Notes: a model not told the origin generated them from the letters alone. A stretch of DNA of 64,000 nucleotides from Anaerobiospirillum sp. NML120449 (GCF_023051105.1 NZ_JALKIL010000027.1:1-64000); one strand, 5' to 3'. Numbered from the stretch's first letter, positions 39,801 to 48,330 are shown. Made by a program: numbers and translations.

Positions 39801-39868
39801 AGCTGCTCCTTACCGGGACGCTCTGCTCCACGTGAGGCATCATCTTTGAGTAAATCTGTATATTGCAT
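33845..39868 (-). CDS. Giant AAA-ATPase-like protein with histone H1-like C-terminal tail, 2007 residues
   Basis: ATG at 39868 has AGG about seven bases upstream. Residues about 20-520 resemble the AAA-ATPase-like family PF09820: LIAEGLYIDRTMQIKNLY, MRPRGFGKRIFCDTLEALF (the RPRxFGK P-loop variant near 57-65), VLIIENFDAPLMAAL (Walker B-like, D in NFD), ILVTGTAAMDY, and GNYSFDH followed by NPVSVINFL. An acidic insert splits the domain at about 150-270. Residues about 840-1230 are mainly disordered, acidic and Ser/Ala-rich; about 1240-1700 is a second folded region of unknown type. The tail from about 1833 is Lys/Ala/Pro-rich with 34-residue repeats (KPARKAAPKAAAKARAAT, AEDKPEAKAKA), as in AlgP or histone H1-like proteins, and likely binds DNA or RNA. 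No signal peptide or membrane segment. Function unknown; a nucleoid- or nucleic-acid-associated ATPase is inference. Confidence 0.85.
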   Translation of the reverse strand: MQYTDLLKDDASRGAERPGKEQLQTLEQLIAEGLYIDRTMQIKNLYCSGVSRCDYLMRPRGFGKRIFCDTLEALFTHDFERLKGAAACDSWTEPYCRVVRLDFARIARAVPERSVLVHESFSQSLHDKAVNEGYAASQLSAHANDDFRPVSDDPDNLQPPFMYSGEDAQAEGLMDSSADTGSDADSSSQMSAERRILNSSVPGAGSADAENNPDGSEAGEDGDDLYIFGSSLYSLLYEQITREDRGPSGAIMADHLPGGSAGSTSQGDMENFGAMLSRCTERASFVNINQLLTRCRQNSRVLIIENFDAPLMAALDEPRLYNYRTRFIGAFLNLLGRNRKIFRHILVTGTAAMDYREATEEYPPLMKYLPLSRSFCYGKESSGLLGVTEEDLRSEQFRPFIDRAVTAMNNEFIAAGSPPPFDYESMIRRLKYYYGNYSFDHICTVLNPVSVINFLRKPENGFRLYWFEHSTINFSALCKACRLTDEQLFVQLERIFKGGIRLLIEGCIMPVLINDEGLNTVPADDNDDEVADDMHRKIQALLSAHPDVDMDRLLAIMQRVLKPATFRRFVKEFFPERYKNFASDDDAESMEESTRDMALSIGESLANVTFADDGAFVKDQPVSAASTATVSDEPSMMLDDNRDQESGLANDYESTAQLRRANDNEALAQGGRGIPLPAMLFFMGYLTSARYHIKDTYTCMPSFEVYHGFKTLIVNHFFNGNGNITRVDPLADDTFFPYDHKGMLQLFHEVVSSFDASVLREELTPGTLAAALMLWMQMHHEKSGTMATGTGYPLMRDEMLRRARLNGLEDLDSDIDLDKFTALATKETAEILAARNAALTNNDLFIDPLADYDLDEQGSAQQSQKHEPADHDDAASTPVHHAAPSDSSGVAVSAQKDQHLPGNASEQDDDTTADLSASADAFASAGASASSDVSPSDAAQGNAAAPRSRPDIKDIRRLLAARAAKRRAGAGSDEQEAVVAVIEESAADDIGGEYGYDGEHSGEKAGSSRNRPGRSASSGASGRSRTGATSTRAAGSGYGDYGDDKSPDELTDDIDFEIDEMVRDAALSSGMDVIDRTGDNGVSDISDPDGADAQGSDPEDQSERSRRISKLRERIRQKLRGRSEHERSELEKSANEEKTLEQLLEEGMKSADAFMNAVDAQMGAESGGAQVIRIPRDPAETGSAMVDDENSDKVLSSAESAELDSSQSAQRAGGSKGNEVNITPADSSLKIGSAQNLVSSDDTEENEQNDQDCCKIDDFGNLAVKFIKKPSARTIMNLQKLSESDARSLWKHSLTRKLTESQNLLAEGPAARPAGLTIPAADNEGHAVRVESIVSMINRSRDVKDPSVIIDYRSYVNILNQLKLVIVAPDCREKRDELARLSQLAYEKGLTNAVKVADEAIARIDAKGNEVKGGPGWADYNDLTSVLIDQIQYISRTRSTHEARSIISSIMAMSSEQRLINVTAFGVYTMQQLMKGQNSDMSARLNAALGKVQEGVTSRAGERARKAAGKGITSARGRPVRSVSSAQEDAAGLQYGAASDNASGSRAGSQSVSPDGTATRESTALRKLFKSALSVPDSVGKAITMRRIMLLAHENGDSELELEILEAVTDLIKRMESSHPGLMKKKLDESAPAPFFMSIRPIERQFGEHERMLSSLNLFALMADPYNSGINVNEHNNLTIYDNHSAIVLEIGVASSSGQLPQVVTETRKKLARVRNPLAAVLRQPRTFAASYITSRVSMVVKNDFGDCSLVELCNIDDGDPKGQYLNYEEMMAGENRGSQAALEQPGHDVSLEADPVADAADAAAAEAVANAAANAALSGDDAAALPGNDAAVPAKPRARRKAITRARAAEATASAAGDKPEAKAKPEAKAKPEAKPARKTAPKAAAKARAATAADAAAEDKPEAKAKAKPARKAAPKAAAKARAATAADAAAEDKPEAKAKAKPARKTAASKSKAAQATAAAAEDKPEAKAKAKPARKAAPKAAAKARAESGTARVKTTARRSKKD
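33900..34240. repeat. 102-bp coding tandem repeat (H1-like tail)
   Basis: About 3.5 near-identical units of 102 bp (one shortened to 93 bp) encode the 34-residue Lys/Ala/Pro repeats at the C-terminus of the AAA-ATPase-like protein. Two units are almost identical in DNA, so copy number probably varies between strains without changing the frame. Confidence 0.88.
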
Positions 39869-40510
39869 AAGAACCTGAACCTTAATCCATGGTTAATTTA
39901 ACTGCTTCACCATTAAGTGAACCTGTCAGCGCCCATCCATAAGCACGCTGAGCCCCGGTTTTCACAGCCTGGCATGGCCTGGCCAGCCATCCTGTTCCGT
40001 CCTGTCAGCCGCGTCCTGCATGGACACGCCGTCAGGCCTGTTCCGGTCTTTCCGTCCGGTCTTTCCGTCCGGACGTCCCGTTCGGACGTATCGTCTGGGC
40101 TGTCCCGCCTGGACTGTCCCGTGCTGTCTGACCAGTACAGTCAGCCCTGTCAGGTCCGGCATTGCCGGTCCTTGCGACATGGCTTTCACAGCCAGGCCTG
40201 ACCACCAGCTTTCCTGTCCTGATGCAACAGGAAATCTGCGCTCAGCATGTCCTTATGGCAATGCTGATGACGAGTATCTTCGGGGGCCAGAGGCCTCATT
40301 GGGCCGTGATTGCGCACCCGGCTGGTATAGATGGTAAACACGGGAATCAACATAGCAACTGTTTCCCACTGTGTCAATGAGCTGTAATCAAGGTGATAAA
40401 CACAGCTCAAAGGCGCAGCCGCAGGCCGCTTGCGGCCTGGTACGCACCTGAGCATTTATCGCGGTGCACGCAGCCTGGCCGGGGTACTTGCCATGCTTGC
40501 GCAAAAAGCA

Positions 40511-40543
40511 AGGGCGCATCCCGGTATGTCCGGCATGCGCCCT
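40511..40543 (-). terminator. Terminator, minus strand, probably for the chemotaxis receptor
   Basis: AGGGCGCAT (40511-40519) and ATGCGCCCT (40535-40543) form a 9-bp stem. On the minus strand the stem is followed by TGCTTTTTG. It lies 220 bases beyond the receptor stop. Confidence 0.65.
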
Positions 40544-40620
40544 GATTATTATGCTGTTTTGGGTAACTGTCCCCATTCCTTAACACTGAGGTTTCTACAG
40601 AAATGGCAAAAACGCTGTCA

Positions 40621-40712
40621 GCATAGCAGCTGCCTTACTGCAGGCACTGGTCCCAGGTCACTGTCGGCATAGCGGCTGCCTTACTGCAGGCACTGGTCCC
40701 AGGTAACTGTCT
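40621..40712. repeat. 46-bp direct repeat, two copies
   Basis: Unit beginning GCATAGC(A/G)GCTGCCTTACTG at 40621 and 40667, three to four differences. It lies between the chemotaxis receptor stop and its terminator, so it is probably transcribed as 3' UTR. Confidence 0.85.
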
Positions 40713-40766
40713 GGCCGACATCTGCAGACAGGGTCGCAGTTGCCAGGCTTTAACATGACCGCAGAA

Positions 40767-42383
40767 TTAGAGCTTGAAGCGGCTCATCTTACTGTTAAGA
40801 GTGTCGATATCGTCGGCAGTCTGCTTCATTACAGCCATGGTGGACTCGGCTGCTTCAGCAAAGTTCTGAGCATCAGTGGTCAGGTTCTGAATGTGAGATG
40901 AGATCTCGGATGAGGCTGTGGTCTGCTCCTCAACGGATGCTGCGATCTGATTGATCTGGGCATTTACGTTGTCGACGTGCTTGAGAATGTCATTGAAGAC
41001 ATTTTCAAGGCCTGAGGTCTCTTCAGCAATATTGCCCATGTCATTAACTGAGCGCTCCATGGAGGCTGATGCATTGTTGGCATCACGCTCAATCAGGCTG
41101 ACCATGTCATTAATCTCACTGATGGATGATGAGGTGCGACTGGCCAGAGCACGTACTTCGTCAGCTACCACTGCAAAGCCACGACCTGCCTCACCGGCAC
41201 GGGCAGCCTCAATGGCAGCGTTAAGAGCCAGCAGGTTGGTCTGGGCCGCAATCTCGTCAATAGTGCCCACAATTGAGTTAATGGAGCGGGTCTGCTTAAT
41301 CATGGCCTCAATCTGCTCACTGTCAGAGCGGGTCTGTTCAGACTGGCGGTAGATGCTGGCAATGGATTCCTTGGCGTGACCAATACCTGTCTGGGTGATA
41401 TTGCTTGAAGCCCTGGACAGACCTGCGGCAGCCTCACAGTTTTGAGCAATTTCCTGGCTGGTAGATACCATCTGATTGGCAGCAGCAGCTACGGTAACGG
41501 TACGGTTTTCAGCTTCGCGGGCATTGTTGTAGACACTGGTCATGCGGTCGATCATTTCATGCATGCTCTTCTTTGCGAAGGTGCTGGCACTGATCATGTC
41601 CTGAATGATTTCAAACAGGATACCGCGCATGGTCTCAAGAGACTGCCCCAGGCGGCCGAACTCATCGTGATACTTAAGATCAATCTTTTTGCCCAGTTCA
41701 CCTTTTTCAATGCGGGTAATAACTTCATCAAGAGCGGTCAGGGCACCTCGGGCATAGGCTGCTGTCAGGCTGGCTACAATCATGGAGGCAATGATAACGC
41801 CTACAGACAGGATACCTACCCAGATAACAGGCTCAACGCTGGCAGCCTCTTTTGACTTGCCCAGTACGTCGGTAATCTGATAGGAACGAACTACGTTAAG
41901 GTCGCCTACCAGAGCCATGAACAGAGGAGTTACCTCTTCGGCAAATATGTGACCGGCGCTTGGAATGTCGTTTTTGACAACAAGAGGGTGAATCTTGTTT
42001 TCAAAAACATCACGAAGACGGCCGGCATTGTCTCTGATGCGGTTGATTTCATTAGGGAAGCGACCGGTTTCCAGATTGGATGCGAGGTCAAGGAATTTGT
42101 TCAGGGCCTTTCTGGCATCATCGTGTAAGGAGGTTCCGGTCTTACCTGAATCGATGAACTTGTTAACGTTGTTCATCATATCCACAGCGGCGGTGAGGGT
42201 TCCGTCAACGCGGGCATAACGCTCGGCCAGAGACCACTGCATGTAGTCGGCAAGCTCACGGCTCTTGTTCATCTGAGACAGGGACGTACCGGCAATGATG
42301 ATGCTCATGACGATAACAACACCGAAGCTCAGGAAGAGCTTGGCGCGCAGTCCCAGCTGATAATACCATGTGACCATTTTCAA
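40767..42383 (-). CDS. Methyl-accepting chemotaxis protein
   Basis: A 538-residue inner-membrane chemoreceptor. Segment 1 is at residues about 12-35 ([21 protein letters not shown]), followed by a periplasmic four-helix-type sensor of about 150 residues (with [21 protein letters not shown]), segment 2 at about 190-212 ([18 protein letters not shown]), then HAMP and the long cytoplasmic hairpin. The conserved tip [44 protein letters not shown] is complete, so it should couple to CheA/CheW. The ligand cannot be read from the sequence. There is no C-terminal CheR-binding pentapeptide (ends NSKMSRFKL). AGGAG lies six bases before the start. No che genes are nearby, as usual for scattered receptors. 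Confidence 0.96.
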   Translation of the reverse strand: MKMVTWYYQLGLRAKLFLSFGVVIVMSIIIAGTSLSQMNKSRELADYMQWSLAERYARVDGTLTAAVDMMNNVNKFIDSGKTGTSLHDDARKALNKFLDLASNLETGRFPNEINRIRDNAGRLRDVFENKIHPLVVKNDIPSAGHIFAEEVTPLFMALVGDLNVVRSYQITDVLGKSKEAASVEPVIWVGILSVGVIIASMIVASLTAAYARGALTALDEVITRIEKGELGKKIDLKYHDEFGRLGQSLETMRGILFEIIQDMISASTFAKKSMHEMIDRMTSVYNNAREAENRTVTVAAAANQMVSTSQEIAQNCEAAAGLSRASSNITQTGIGHAKESIASIYRQSEQTRSDSEQIEAMIKQTRSINSIVGTIDEIAAQTNLLALNAAIEAARAGEAGRGFAVVADEVRALASRTSSSISEINDMVSLIERDANNASASMERSVNDMGNIAEETSGLENVFNDILKHVDNVNAQINQIAASVEEQTTASSEISSHIQNLTTDAQNFAEAAESTMAVMKQTADDIDTLNSKMSRFKL

Positions 42384-43027
42384 CTCCTGATGAGTTCACC
42401 ACGGCAAAGCGACTGCGCCTGCATAGCGCGCAGCCTCAGTCATTACTGTCTTGTCCCCATGTCACAGGTCAGCAGTTCACAAATCCGCAGGACCTTAATC
42501 AAGGGCTCCCCTGAACAGCTTAATTGCTGCCTGAGAGCATTTAACAGACAGGCATGCACCTCAGATGCTTAACAACAGACAACGGCATCGGGACAGAGCC
42601 GGGCAGGAGCATGGCCGTAACCGGGCATAGCATGATGCGCGCGAGGATGCTGCAGAGCAGATCACACGCTTACGTGCCCTGGCCATATGATTCCTGTAAT
42701 CTGTCAATCAGCACTGAAATGACCTGGTGAGTTTATGTTTTTGTTTTGTCGTTTGCTGGCCGAACGCTCATGGCGCCGGACAAAAAGCAAAAGATCTGTA
42801 CGATCCTCTCTAACCAGCTACGTCACTACAATCGGTTTGCCGCAAGTCTGAGCAGTACATCTGATGAACGCTGAGGCCAGATGGCCTTTGACCCTGTACA
42901 GCAGATAGAGACAAACAAGAATTCACAGCTGCAGCGCGGCTCCTGAGAAAGCACAGCAAAGAGCCCACGCCTGCAAATTTCTTTTCCTGCTCTGGCGCAG
43001 CACAGCCTGCAAGCATGCCCGACAGGG

Positions 43028-43150
43028 CGTATGCAGGCTCTACAAGATGCATGTCATGTCCTGAAAGCCGTATGCAGGCTGTCTGAGGTGCATGTCATGT
43101 CCTGAAAGCCGTATGCAGGCTCTGCGAGGTGCATGTCATGTACTGCAGGC
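43028..43150. repeat. 41-bp tandem repeat, three copies
   Basis: Units begin CGTATGCAGGCT and contain TGCATGTCATGT; the third copy is more diverged at its end. TGCATG is palindromic. Non-coding. Confidence 0.85.
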
Positions 43151-43950
43151 TGCATGTCATGGCCAGCAAGAGAGCCTGTGCCGCTCATCTGACAGGGCAC
43201 AGAAATTTACCCTCACACAGCATGATGCTGTTTTGACTGCCATGCTGCTTACGTGCAGTTTTAAACGTTTACATGACCTGGGATTGTCCTGTAACCCATG
43301 TTTACTTCTATGGTAGAGACAAGGGTCATTCCTGAGTGCTGTCTGAAGCTCAGAACATGAGGATCTGTGCCATGCAGTAACAGCTGTAAAGCTGATATAT
43401 ACCTGAGGCAGGAAAGAAATTTCATTCGGTCACAACTGCCTGAGCTGAATGTAACCGGGGTCATATTCTAATGTTAAAAAAGCCATAATTGAACAAAGGG
43501 CTTGCAGTTTTTTTCCATAAAATCTACCGTGCCTGGCATATTTTTCCAGCCATGCCCTAATGCCCGGGGCACACGGTGTCTTATGCTGTATCTTGTTCAA
43601 GGCTGCCAGGGCCGGTCATTACAGGACTTTAATGCTCCAGAACCTGGCCGAAAACATCATTTTATGTACAGCCAGCAAATTACGCATCAATCTGACACAT
43701 AGAAGAATTATTACACATTAATTTCACTTTTTAAGCCTGCATGAATGCTCGGTAATTGTGCATATTCTACCCCTTATTAAAAGCCCGTCCTCCGCCCCTC
43801 AATGCGCGCGCCCGCCTGTCCATCCCGTTCTCCAGCCTGCCCTTCAGCATACCAATAACACTCGTCCTCACTGCGCTTTACGCCCTCCCTGAAGCTGCAC
43901 CATAGCGGAGCTCATCCAGTGCTGTCTGTACAGTCTCATCAAGCAGGCCC

Positions 43951-44140
43951 CTGCCAGCCTGGTCTCTGCCTCCGTGGTCTCTGCCTGCCTGGTCTCTGCC
44001 TGCCTGGTCCCTGCCTCCGTGGTCCCTGCCTGGTCTCTGCCTCCGTGGTCCCTGCCTGGTCTCTGCCTGCCTGGTCCCTGCCTGGTCTCTGCCTGCGTGG
44101 TCTCAGCCTGCGTGGTCTCTGCCTGCGTGGACTGTGCAAG
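43951..44140. repeat. Degenerate 15-bp tandem array (CTGCCTGCGTGGTCT type)
   Basis: About a dozen units of CTGCCT(C/G)CGTGGTC(T/C) with some 10-bp shortened units run without interruption. Frames through it encode simple LCLRG-type repeats and are not considered genes. Confidence 0.8.
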
Positions 44141-44827
44141 CCTGGTTTCAGCGTGCGGGCTGGCTGATGGCTGAAGGCCGGTTGCAGGTTTTTGTTGCCT
44201 GTTGCCGGTCAGCCGCCTGAATCTGGGAAAGCCTGCGTATGGGGCTATGGCGACGGGGCCGGAATCTGGCTCAGGCGATGGCTGTCGTCGTTGCGGGCAG
44301 TGTGAATGTGAGGTGCGGCCGGGCGGGGCGTTGCGAGGCGGCTGTGTTGTGAGGCTTATGTGCTGAGGAGCTGATGTATTGAATTTCTGGCCAGGGGGCG
44401 GCGAAAAATATGGCCTTGTTCACACTTTTGAAAATTGGGCAGGGTTAAAGCGGGGATCCGGGGACTTTTTATGATTTTAGTCATATTGAATCCAGGTATT
44501 AGGGGTGACAATAGCCTCGTAGATTGCAGTGACCGCAAGACGGTCCTTATTCAGTGACTGATGCCTGCCAGACTCCGCCCGGCAACGGGGCGGAGGGCCA
44601 GCTCCGACTGAGGTTTTATTGTCTGACCTTGTCTACGGGGTTTAGTCAGATCTAACCACTGTAACTTGTACTTTTTCGGTGCTCTCAGGGTTAACTGGTA
44701 TATCACCGGGCCTTGTGCACCATGCCGGACATCCGGCTGCCACGGACTTTCAGTGCATAAGTGCTGGAGCTGTGGCGATGCTTTATATCCGGCAGGCATG
44801 CAGGACACTTTCAGGAGTTTAGTTAAT

Positions 44828-45790
44828 ATGAGATTAAAGACCCTTCTTAAGACTGCCGCAGTAATTTGCGCTTCAGCCTTCATCGCCACCGGCTGTGGCT
44901 CTGACAAGAAGACCTGGACTGTAACCTGTCCGTGGGCACCATCTGGTGTAGCCGCCATGGCCAGCCAGAAGGCCGCTTCCCTGTCCACCACCTACTCCAA
45001 GGACACCATTCTGGTTGCCGAGGCTGTCAAGGGTGACACAGCAACCATCAACACATGGGTAATGGACAAGAAGGGCGGTGATCCTGCTCTGACCTTTATC
45101 AACGAAGGTCTGCTTGCCATCAGCCCTATCATCGATGCCAAGAAGGTACGTTTCTCAGAGGACGACTTCGTAGTAATTCAGAACCTCTACTCTGCTGTTT
45201 TCGTACTGTCCGCCCAGAGCAATCTGAACATCAAGACCATTGATGACCTCAAGAAGTACGTAGAGGAAGGCGGCAAGGTTAACATCGCTGTTAACGGCGC
45301 TACTTCCACCGAGGCTTTCCTTGCTACCGCTCTGTTCTCCGATATGGGCAGCAAGGACTTCAAAGTAACTCCATACACCTCTGCTGCTGAAGCTGCTCAG
45401 GCTGTTGCCAAGGGCGAGACCAACTTTGCCATCTCTCACCAGACTCAGATTCTCGAAACCGCTCAGCAGGGCAAGGTTGACGTTATCGCCGCCTTCTCCG
45501 ACAAGACTCTTGAGCACGGTCCATTTGCCGGTGTTCAGGGTGTAGGCGAGCACGGCTATCCATTCATCACCAATGCCTGCGTAGTAGCTGCCCGTGCCGG
45601 CACCTCCGAGGCTGATGTCAAGAAGCTGCGTGACCTGTACGACGCCATCTTAAAGGATGAGTCTTTTGTAAAGTGGGTTCAGGAGACCATGTTAATCGAA
45701 ATCCGTCCTATGACCGATGCTGATTTCAAGGCCCACCTCGAGCAGACCCGCGAGCTGGTTAACACCTACAAGGACAAGGTTCTGGGCTAA
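44828..45790 (+). CDS. TctC-type solute-binding lipoprotein of a tripartite tricarboxylate transporter
   Basis: A 320-residue periplasmic binding protein (Bug/TctC family) that captures the substrate for the TctA/TctB pair downstream. ATG 44828 has AGGAG ten bases upstream. The signal ends in a lipobox, SAFIATGCGSD, so it is probably a lipoprotein anchored at Cys 23. Family features: TWTVTCPWAPSGVAAMASQ at the start of the mature part, LTFINEGLLAI, FVVIQNLYSAVFVLSAQSN, TIDDLKKYVEEGGKVNIAV and ALFSDMG. TctC-like proteins bind carboxylates or other small anions. The neighbouring sulfatase suggests a sulfated substrate, which is inference. Codon use is even and the gene looks highly expressed. 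Confidence 0.88.
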   Translation: MRLKTLLKTAAVICASAFIATGCGSDKKTWTVTCPWAPSGVAAMASQKAASLSTTYSKDTILVAEAVKGDTATINTWVMDKKGGDPALTFINEGLLAISPIIDAKKVRFSEDDFVVIQNLYSAVFVLSAQSNLNIKTIDDLKKYVEEGGKVNIAVNGATSTEAFLATALFSDMGSKDFKVTPYTSAAEAAQAVAKGETNFAISHQTQILETAQQGKVDVIAAFSDKTLEHGPFAGVQGVGEHGYPFITNACVVAARAGTSEADVKKLRDLYDAILKDESFVKWVQETMLIEIRPMTDADFKAHLEQTRELVNTYKDKVLG

Positions 45791-45836
45791 CAGGTCCGCT
45801 CTGGCCTGAATGTCCAGCCCCCAGGACATCCAGTCA

Positions 45837-45972
45837 ACATGGACAAAGGGTCCACATGGACAACGGGTCAACATGGACAAAGGGTCCACATGGACAACGG
45901 GTCAACATGGACAAAGGGTCCAACTGGACAACGGGTCCACATGGACGTCCGGCCCGACTGGACAGTGGGGCC
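45837..45972. repeat. 17-bp tandem repeat, eight copies
   Basis: Units alternate ACATGGACAAAGGGTCC and ACATGGACAACGGGTCA; the last three are diverged. Each junction of the first type makes GTCCA-CA-TGGAC, a dyad symmetric over 5-bp arms. The unit length is not a multiple of three, so it is not coding. Confidence 0.9.
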
Positions 45973-46078
45973 GCCTGAACAATGGGGGCCGCCAGAGGGA
46001 GACAGTCCCCGGCGTGATGACCTGACCTCAGCTGGTGTCAGACCAGAGCCAGACCTTTCTTCAGATGAATATTTTCGC

Positions 46079-46122
46079 AGGCACAGTCTTAAGTTGAAAA
46101 ACTTCGTGCTGTGCCTTTTTTT
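46079..46122 (+). terminator. Intrinsic terminator between tctC- and tctB-type genes
   Basis: GGCACAG and CTGTGCC pair at the base of a longer hairpin (inner AAGTTGAAAAACTT) and are followed by seven T. It probably limits read-through to the membrane genes. Confidence 0.8.
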
Positions 46123-46224
46123 GTGCCCAAAATTTGAGTTTTTTCCCCGAAAAATGCCCTTAAAGAGCACTTTTCCCCCTGAAAGACTCAGGGCCGGAAC
46201 TGCAAAAGCAGTCCAGGAGCTGTC

Positions 46225-46740
46225 ATGAACTTTATACTTGCCCCGCTTGATGCCCTGCGTGCCGCAACCAGGGCCCGCTTCGAGGATAAGACTTTTTCCT
46301 ATCCCTCCAACATTACGGCAGGCGTGATCTGTGCTGTTCTGGCCATCATCATGCTCATTGCCATTCCGGGTCAGATTGAGGTTTCCGAAAAGGATACCGT
46401 AAATGGCCGCGTCTTCCCTGAGCTGCTCATGTATCTGATGCTGATCTGCTCAGCTGTGCTGATTATCAAGGATGTTATCCGCATCATTACCCATCAGCCA
46501 CTGGAGATGAAGACCATCAACATCTACGTTGAGATCAAGGCCGCAGTCATTATCTGCATTCTTATTGCTACCTATCTCATCAGCAAATACACCGAACTGT
46601 TTGTCGCTGGCAGCATTTTCTGCGTACTGGCTTTCCTGCTGTTCTTCAACTGCCGCAAGCCTCTTTACTATGCCATTACTCTGAGCATTGCAGTTCTTAT
46701 CTGGGTGGCCTTCAAATTCGGCCTTGGCGTTAACTTCTAG
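46225..46740 (+). CDS. TctB-type small membrane subunit of the tripartite tricarboxylate transporter
   Basis: A 171-residue inner-membrane protein with about four hydrophobic segments: ITAGVICAVLAIIMLIAI (residues about 30-48), LLMYLMLICSAVLIIKDVI (about 70-90), IKAAVIICILIATYLI (about 108-125) and the C-terminal pair around SIFCVLAFLLFF and ITLSIAVLIWVAFKFGLGVNF. Size, topology and position directly before a TctA gene identify it as TctB. CCAGGAG lies six bases before the ATG. Its stop is 15 bases before TctA, so the two are co-translated. Confidence 0.85.
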   Translation: MNFILAPLDALRAATRARFEDKTFSYPSNITAGVICAVLAIIMLIAIPGQIEVSEKDTVNGRVFPELLMYLMLICSAVLIIKDVIRIITHQPLEMKTINIYVEIKAAVIICILIATYLISKYTELFVAGSIFCVLAFLLFFNCRKPLYYAITLSIAVLIWVAFKFGLGVNF

Positions 46741-46755
46741 CATCAGGGTGACAGT

Positions 46756-48330
46756 ATGTTGGAATATATTATCCCCGCCAGTTCGCTGCTCTTTACCCTG
46801 CAGAACATAATCTGGATAAACCTGGGTGTTTTCATCGGAGCAGTATTTGCCTGTATTCCAGGCCTGAGCGTTATTCTCTGCGTTATTCTATTTTTACCCC
46901 TTACCTATCAGCTTACCGCCATTCCCGGCATGATGTTCCTGCTGGGCATATACTGCGCCGGTTCATACGGCGGTTCGGTCAGCGCCATTCTGATCAACAC
47001 TCCGGGTACTCCTCATGCTGCAGCAACCATGCTTGACGGTCACCCTCTGTCACAGAAAGGCCGCTCACGTGTAGCTCTCAAGATTGCTCTTTACGCCTCC
47101 ACCATTGGAGGTACCATATCAGCTTTTATGCTGCTCTTCCTGGGCCCTCAGGTAGCAAAAGTAGCCGCTCAGCTGGGCACAGCCGAATACTTCATGGTCT
47201 GCGTTTTCGGTCTGACCATCATCGCAGGTGTGTCCGGCAAGAGCATTATCAAGGGTATTATTTCAGCCTGTATCGGTCTTACCATTTCCTGTATCGGCTC
47301 TGACCCAATGACAGGCTATGACCGTCTGACCTTCAACGTTGACCGCCTCTATCTGGGCCTTGACCTTGCTATCTGTCTTATCGGTCTGTTCGCTCTGATT
47401 GAAATCATTGCCAAGGCTGACGGTGCCGTACAGCAGCTCAGGATTGAAGACAGAAAGAAGCTCGATGACGGTGTCATTACAAAAGATGAAAAGAAGCGTA
47501 TTGTCCGTCCTATTCTTATGTCTTCCTTCATTGGCTGTATGGTTGGTATCATACCAGGCACCGGCGCTGCAGAGGCCTCATGGTTCTCCTACAACCAGGC
47601 CAAAAACATGTCCAGGCGTAAGGAAGAGTTCGGTAAGGGCAGCGTAGAAGGCATAGCCGCTGCTGAATCAGCCAACAACGCCGTAACCGGTGCTACCCTG
47701 ATTCCTCTGCTAACCCTTGGTATTCCAGGTGACGGAACCGTGGCCATCATGCTTTCAGCTCTGATGATCAACGGCTTAAATCCTGGCCTGTCGCTGTTCA
47801 CAACTGATGGCGACATCATGTACGCCATCATGCTGGGTCTGATTCTGGTTAACATCTTCATGTTAATTCAGGGTCGCTATCTGACCCGCGTATTTGCCAG
47901 GGTAGTAGCTGTTCCTCAGGAGATTCTGACCCCAGTCATTGTCATCTTCTGTTATGCTGGCGCCTACTCCATCAACAAGAATTACTTTGACGTATCCATC
48001 GCTCTGTACTTCGGTATAGCTGCATGGCTCCTGCGCAAGATTGACCTGCCAGCCATCCCTATTCTGCTGGGTCTGGTACTGGGAGATATGACTGAAACCA
48101 ACTTCCGTCGTGCCCTGATGCTCTCTGATGGCGATCCGTCAATCTTCTTCAGCAGCGTTTACTGCTGGATCTTCATTGTCCTGATTGTTCTGGCCCTGGG
48201 TGCCATCATCAAGGGCAAGCTAAAGGAAGAAAAGATGCTGCGCGAACAGCGCCGCCAGCAGGAGGCTGAAGCCGCTGCCGCCATGACCTCAGATCAGGCC
48301 AGTGCAGCTGACAGCGACTCTGCAAAGTAA
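46756..48330 (+). CDS. TctA-type large membrane subunit of the tripartite tricarboxylate transporter
   Basis: A 524-residue membrane protein with about 12 spans. It carries the two family signatures: SAILINTPGTPHAAATMLDG near residues 75-95 and GIIPGTGAAEASWFSYNQAKN followed by NNAVTGATLIPLLTLGIPGD near 265-330. TctA forms the ion-coupled transport path. Residues after about 505 are an Ala/Glu/Ser-rich tail. With the upstream binding protein and TctB it makes a complete TTT system. The sulfatase gene follows 436 bases later on the same strand. Confidence 0.95.
   Translation: MLEYIIPASSLLFTLQNIIWINLGVFIGAVFACIPGLSVILCVILFLPLTYQLTAIPGMMFLLGIYCAGSYGGSVSAILINTPGTPHAAATMLDGHPLSQKGRSRVALKIALYASTIGGTISAFMLLFLGPQVAKVAAQLGTAEYFMVCVFGLTIIAGVSGKSIIKGIISACIGLTISCIGSDPMTGYDRLTFNVDRLYLGLDLAICLIGLFALIEIIAKADGAVQQLRIEDRKKLDDGVITKDEKKRIVRPILMSSFIGCMVGIIPGTGAAEASWFSYNQAKNMSRRKEEFGKGSVEGIAAAESANNAVTGATLIPLLTLGIPGDGTVAIMLSALMINGLNPGLSLFTTDGDIMYAIMLGLILVNIFMLIQGRYLTRVFARVVAVPQEILTPVIVIFCYAGAYSINKNYFDVSIALYFGIAAWLLRKIDLPAIPILLGLVLGDMTETNFRRALMLSDGDPSIFFSSVYCWIFIVLIVLALGAIIKGKLKEEKMLREQRRQQEAEAAAAMTSDQASAADSDSAK

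Larger units (their letters stand above)
39869..40766. other. Gap between the giant gene and the chemotaxis receptor
   Basis: About 900 bases without a supported gene. Next to 39869 is the promoter region of the giant gene. The region contains a terminator at 40511-40543 and a 46-bp duplication at 40621-40712. Confidence 0.55.
42384..44827. other. 2.4-kb gap with tandem repeats
   Basis: No gene supported between the chemotaxis receptor and the transporter. It contains a 41-bp x3 array (43028-43150) and a 15-bp-type array (43951-44140). The right end must carry the promoter of the transporter gene at 44828. Confidence 0.5.
45791..46224. other. Gap between binding protein and TctB genes, with repeat array and terminator
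   Basis: Contains a 17-bp tandem array (45837-45972) and a strong terminator (46079-46122). Transcripts that end here would carry only the binding-protein gene, consistent with making more of it than of the membrane parts. Confidence 0.6.

Noticed and set aside
43028..43150. 41-bp array considered as a CRISPR
   Set aside because: Only three contiguous copies, no spacers and no cas genes.
43951..44140. Repeat array considered as a CRISPR or as a gene for a repeat protein
   Set aside because: Units are contiguous without unique spacers, lengths vary between 10 and 15 bases, and the translated repeats lack starts and ribosome sites.
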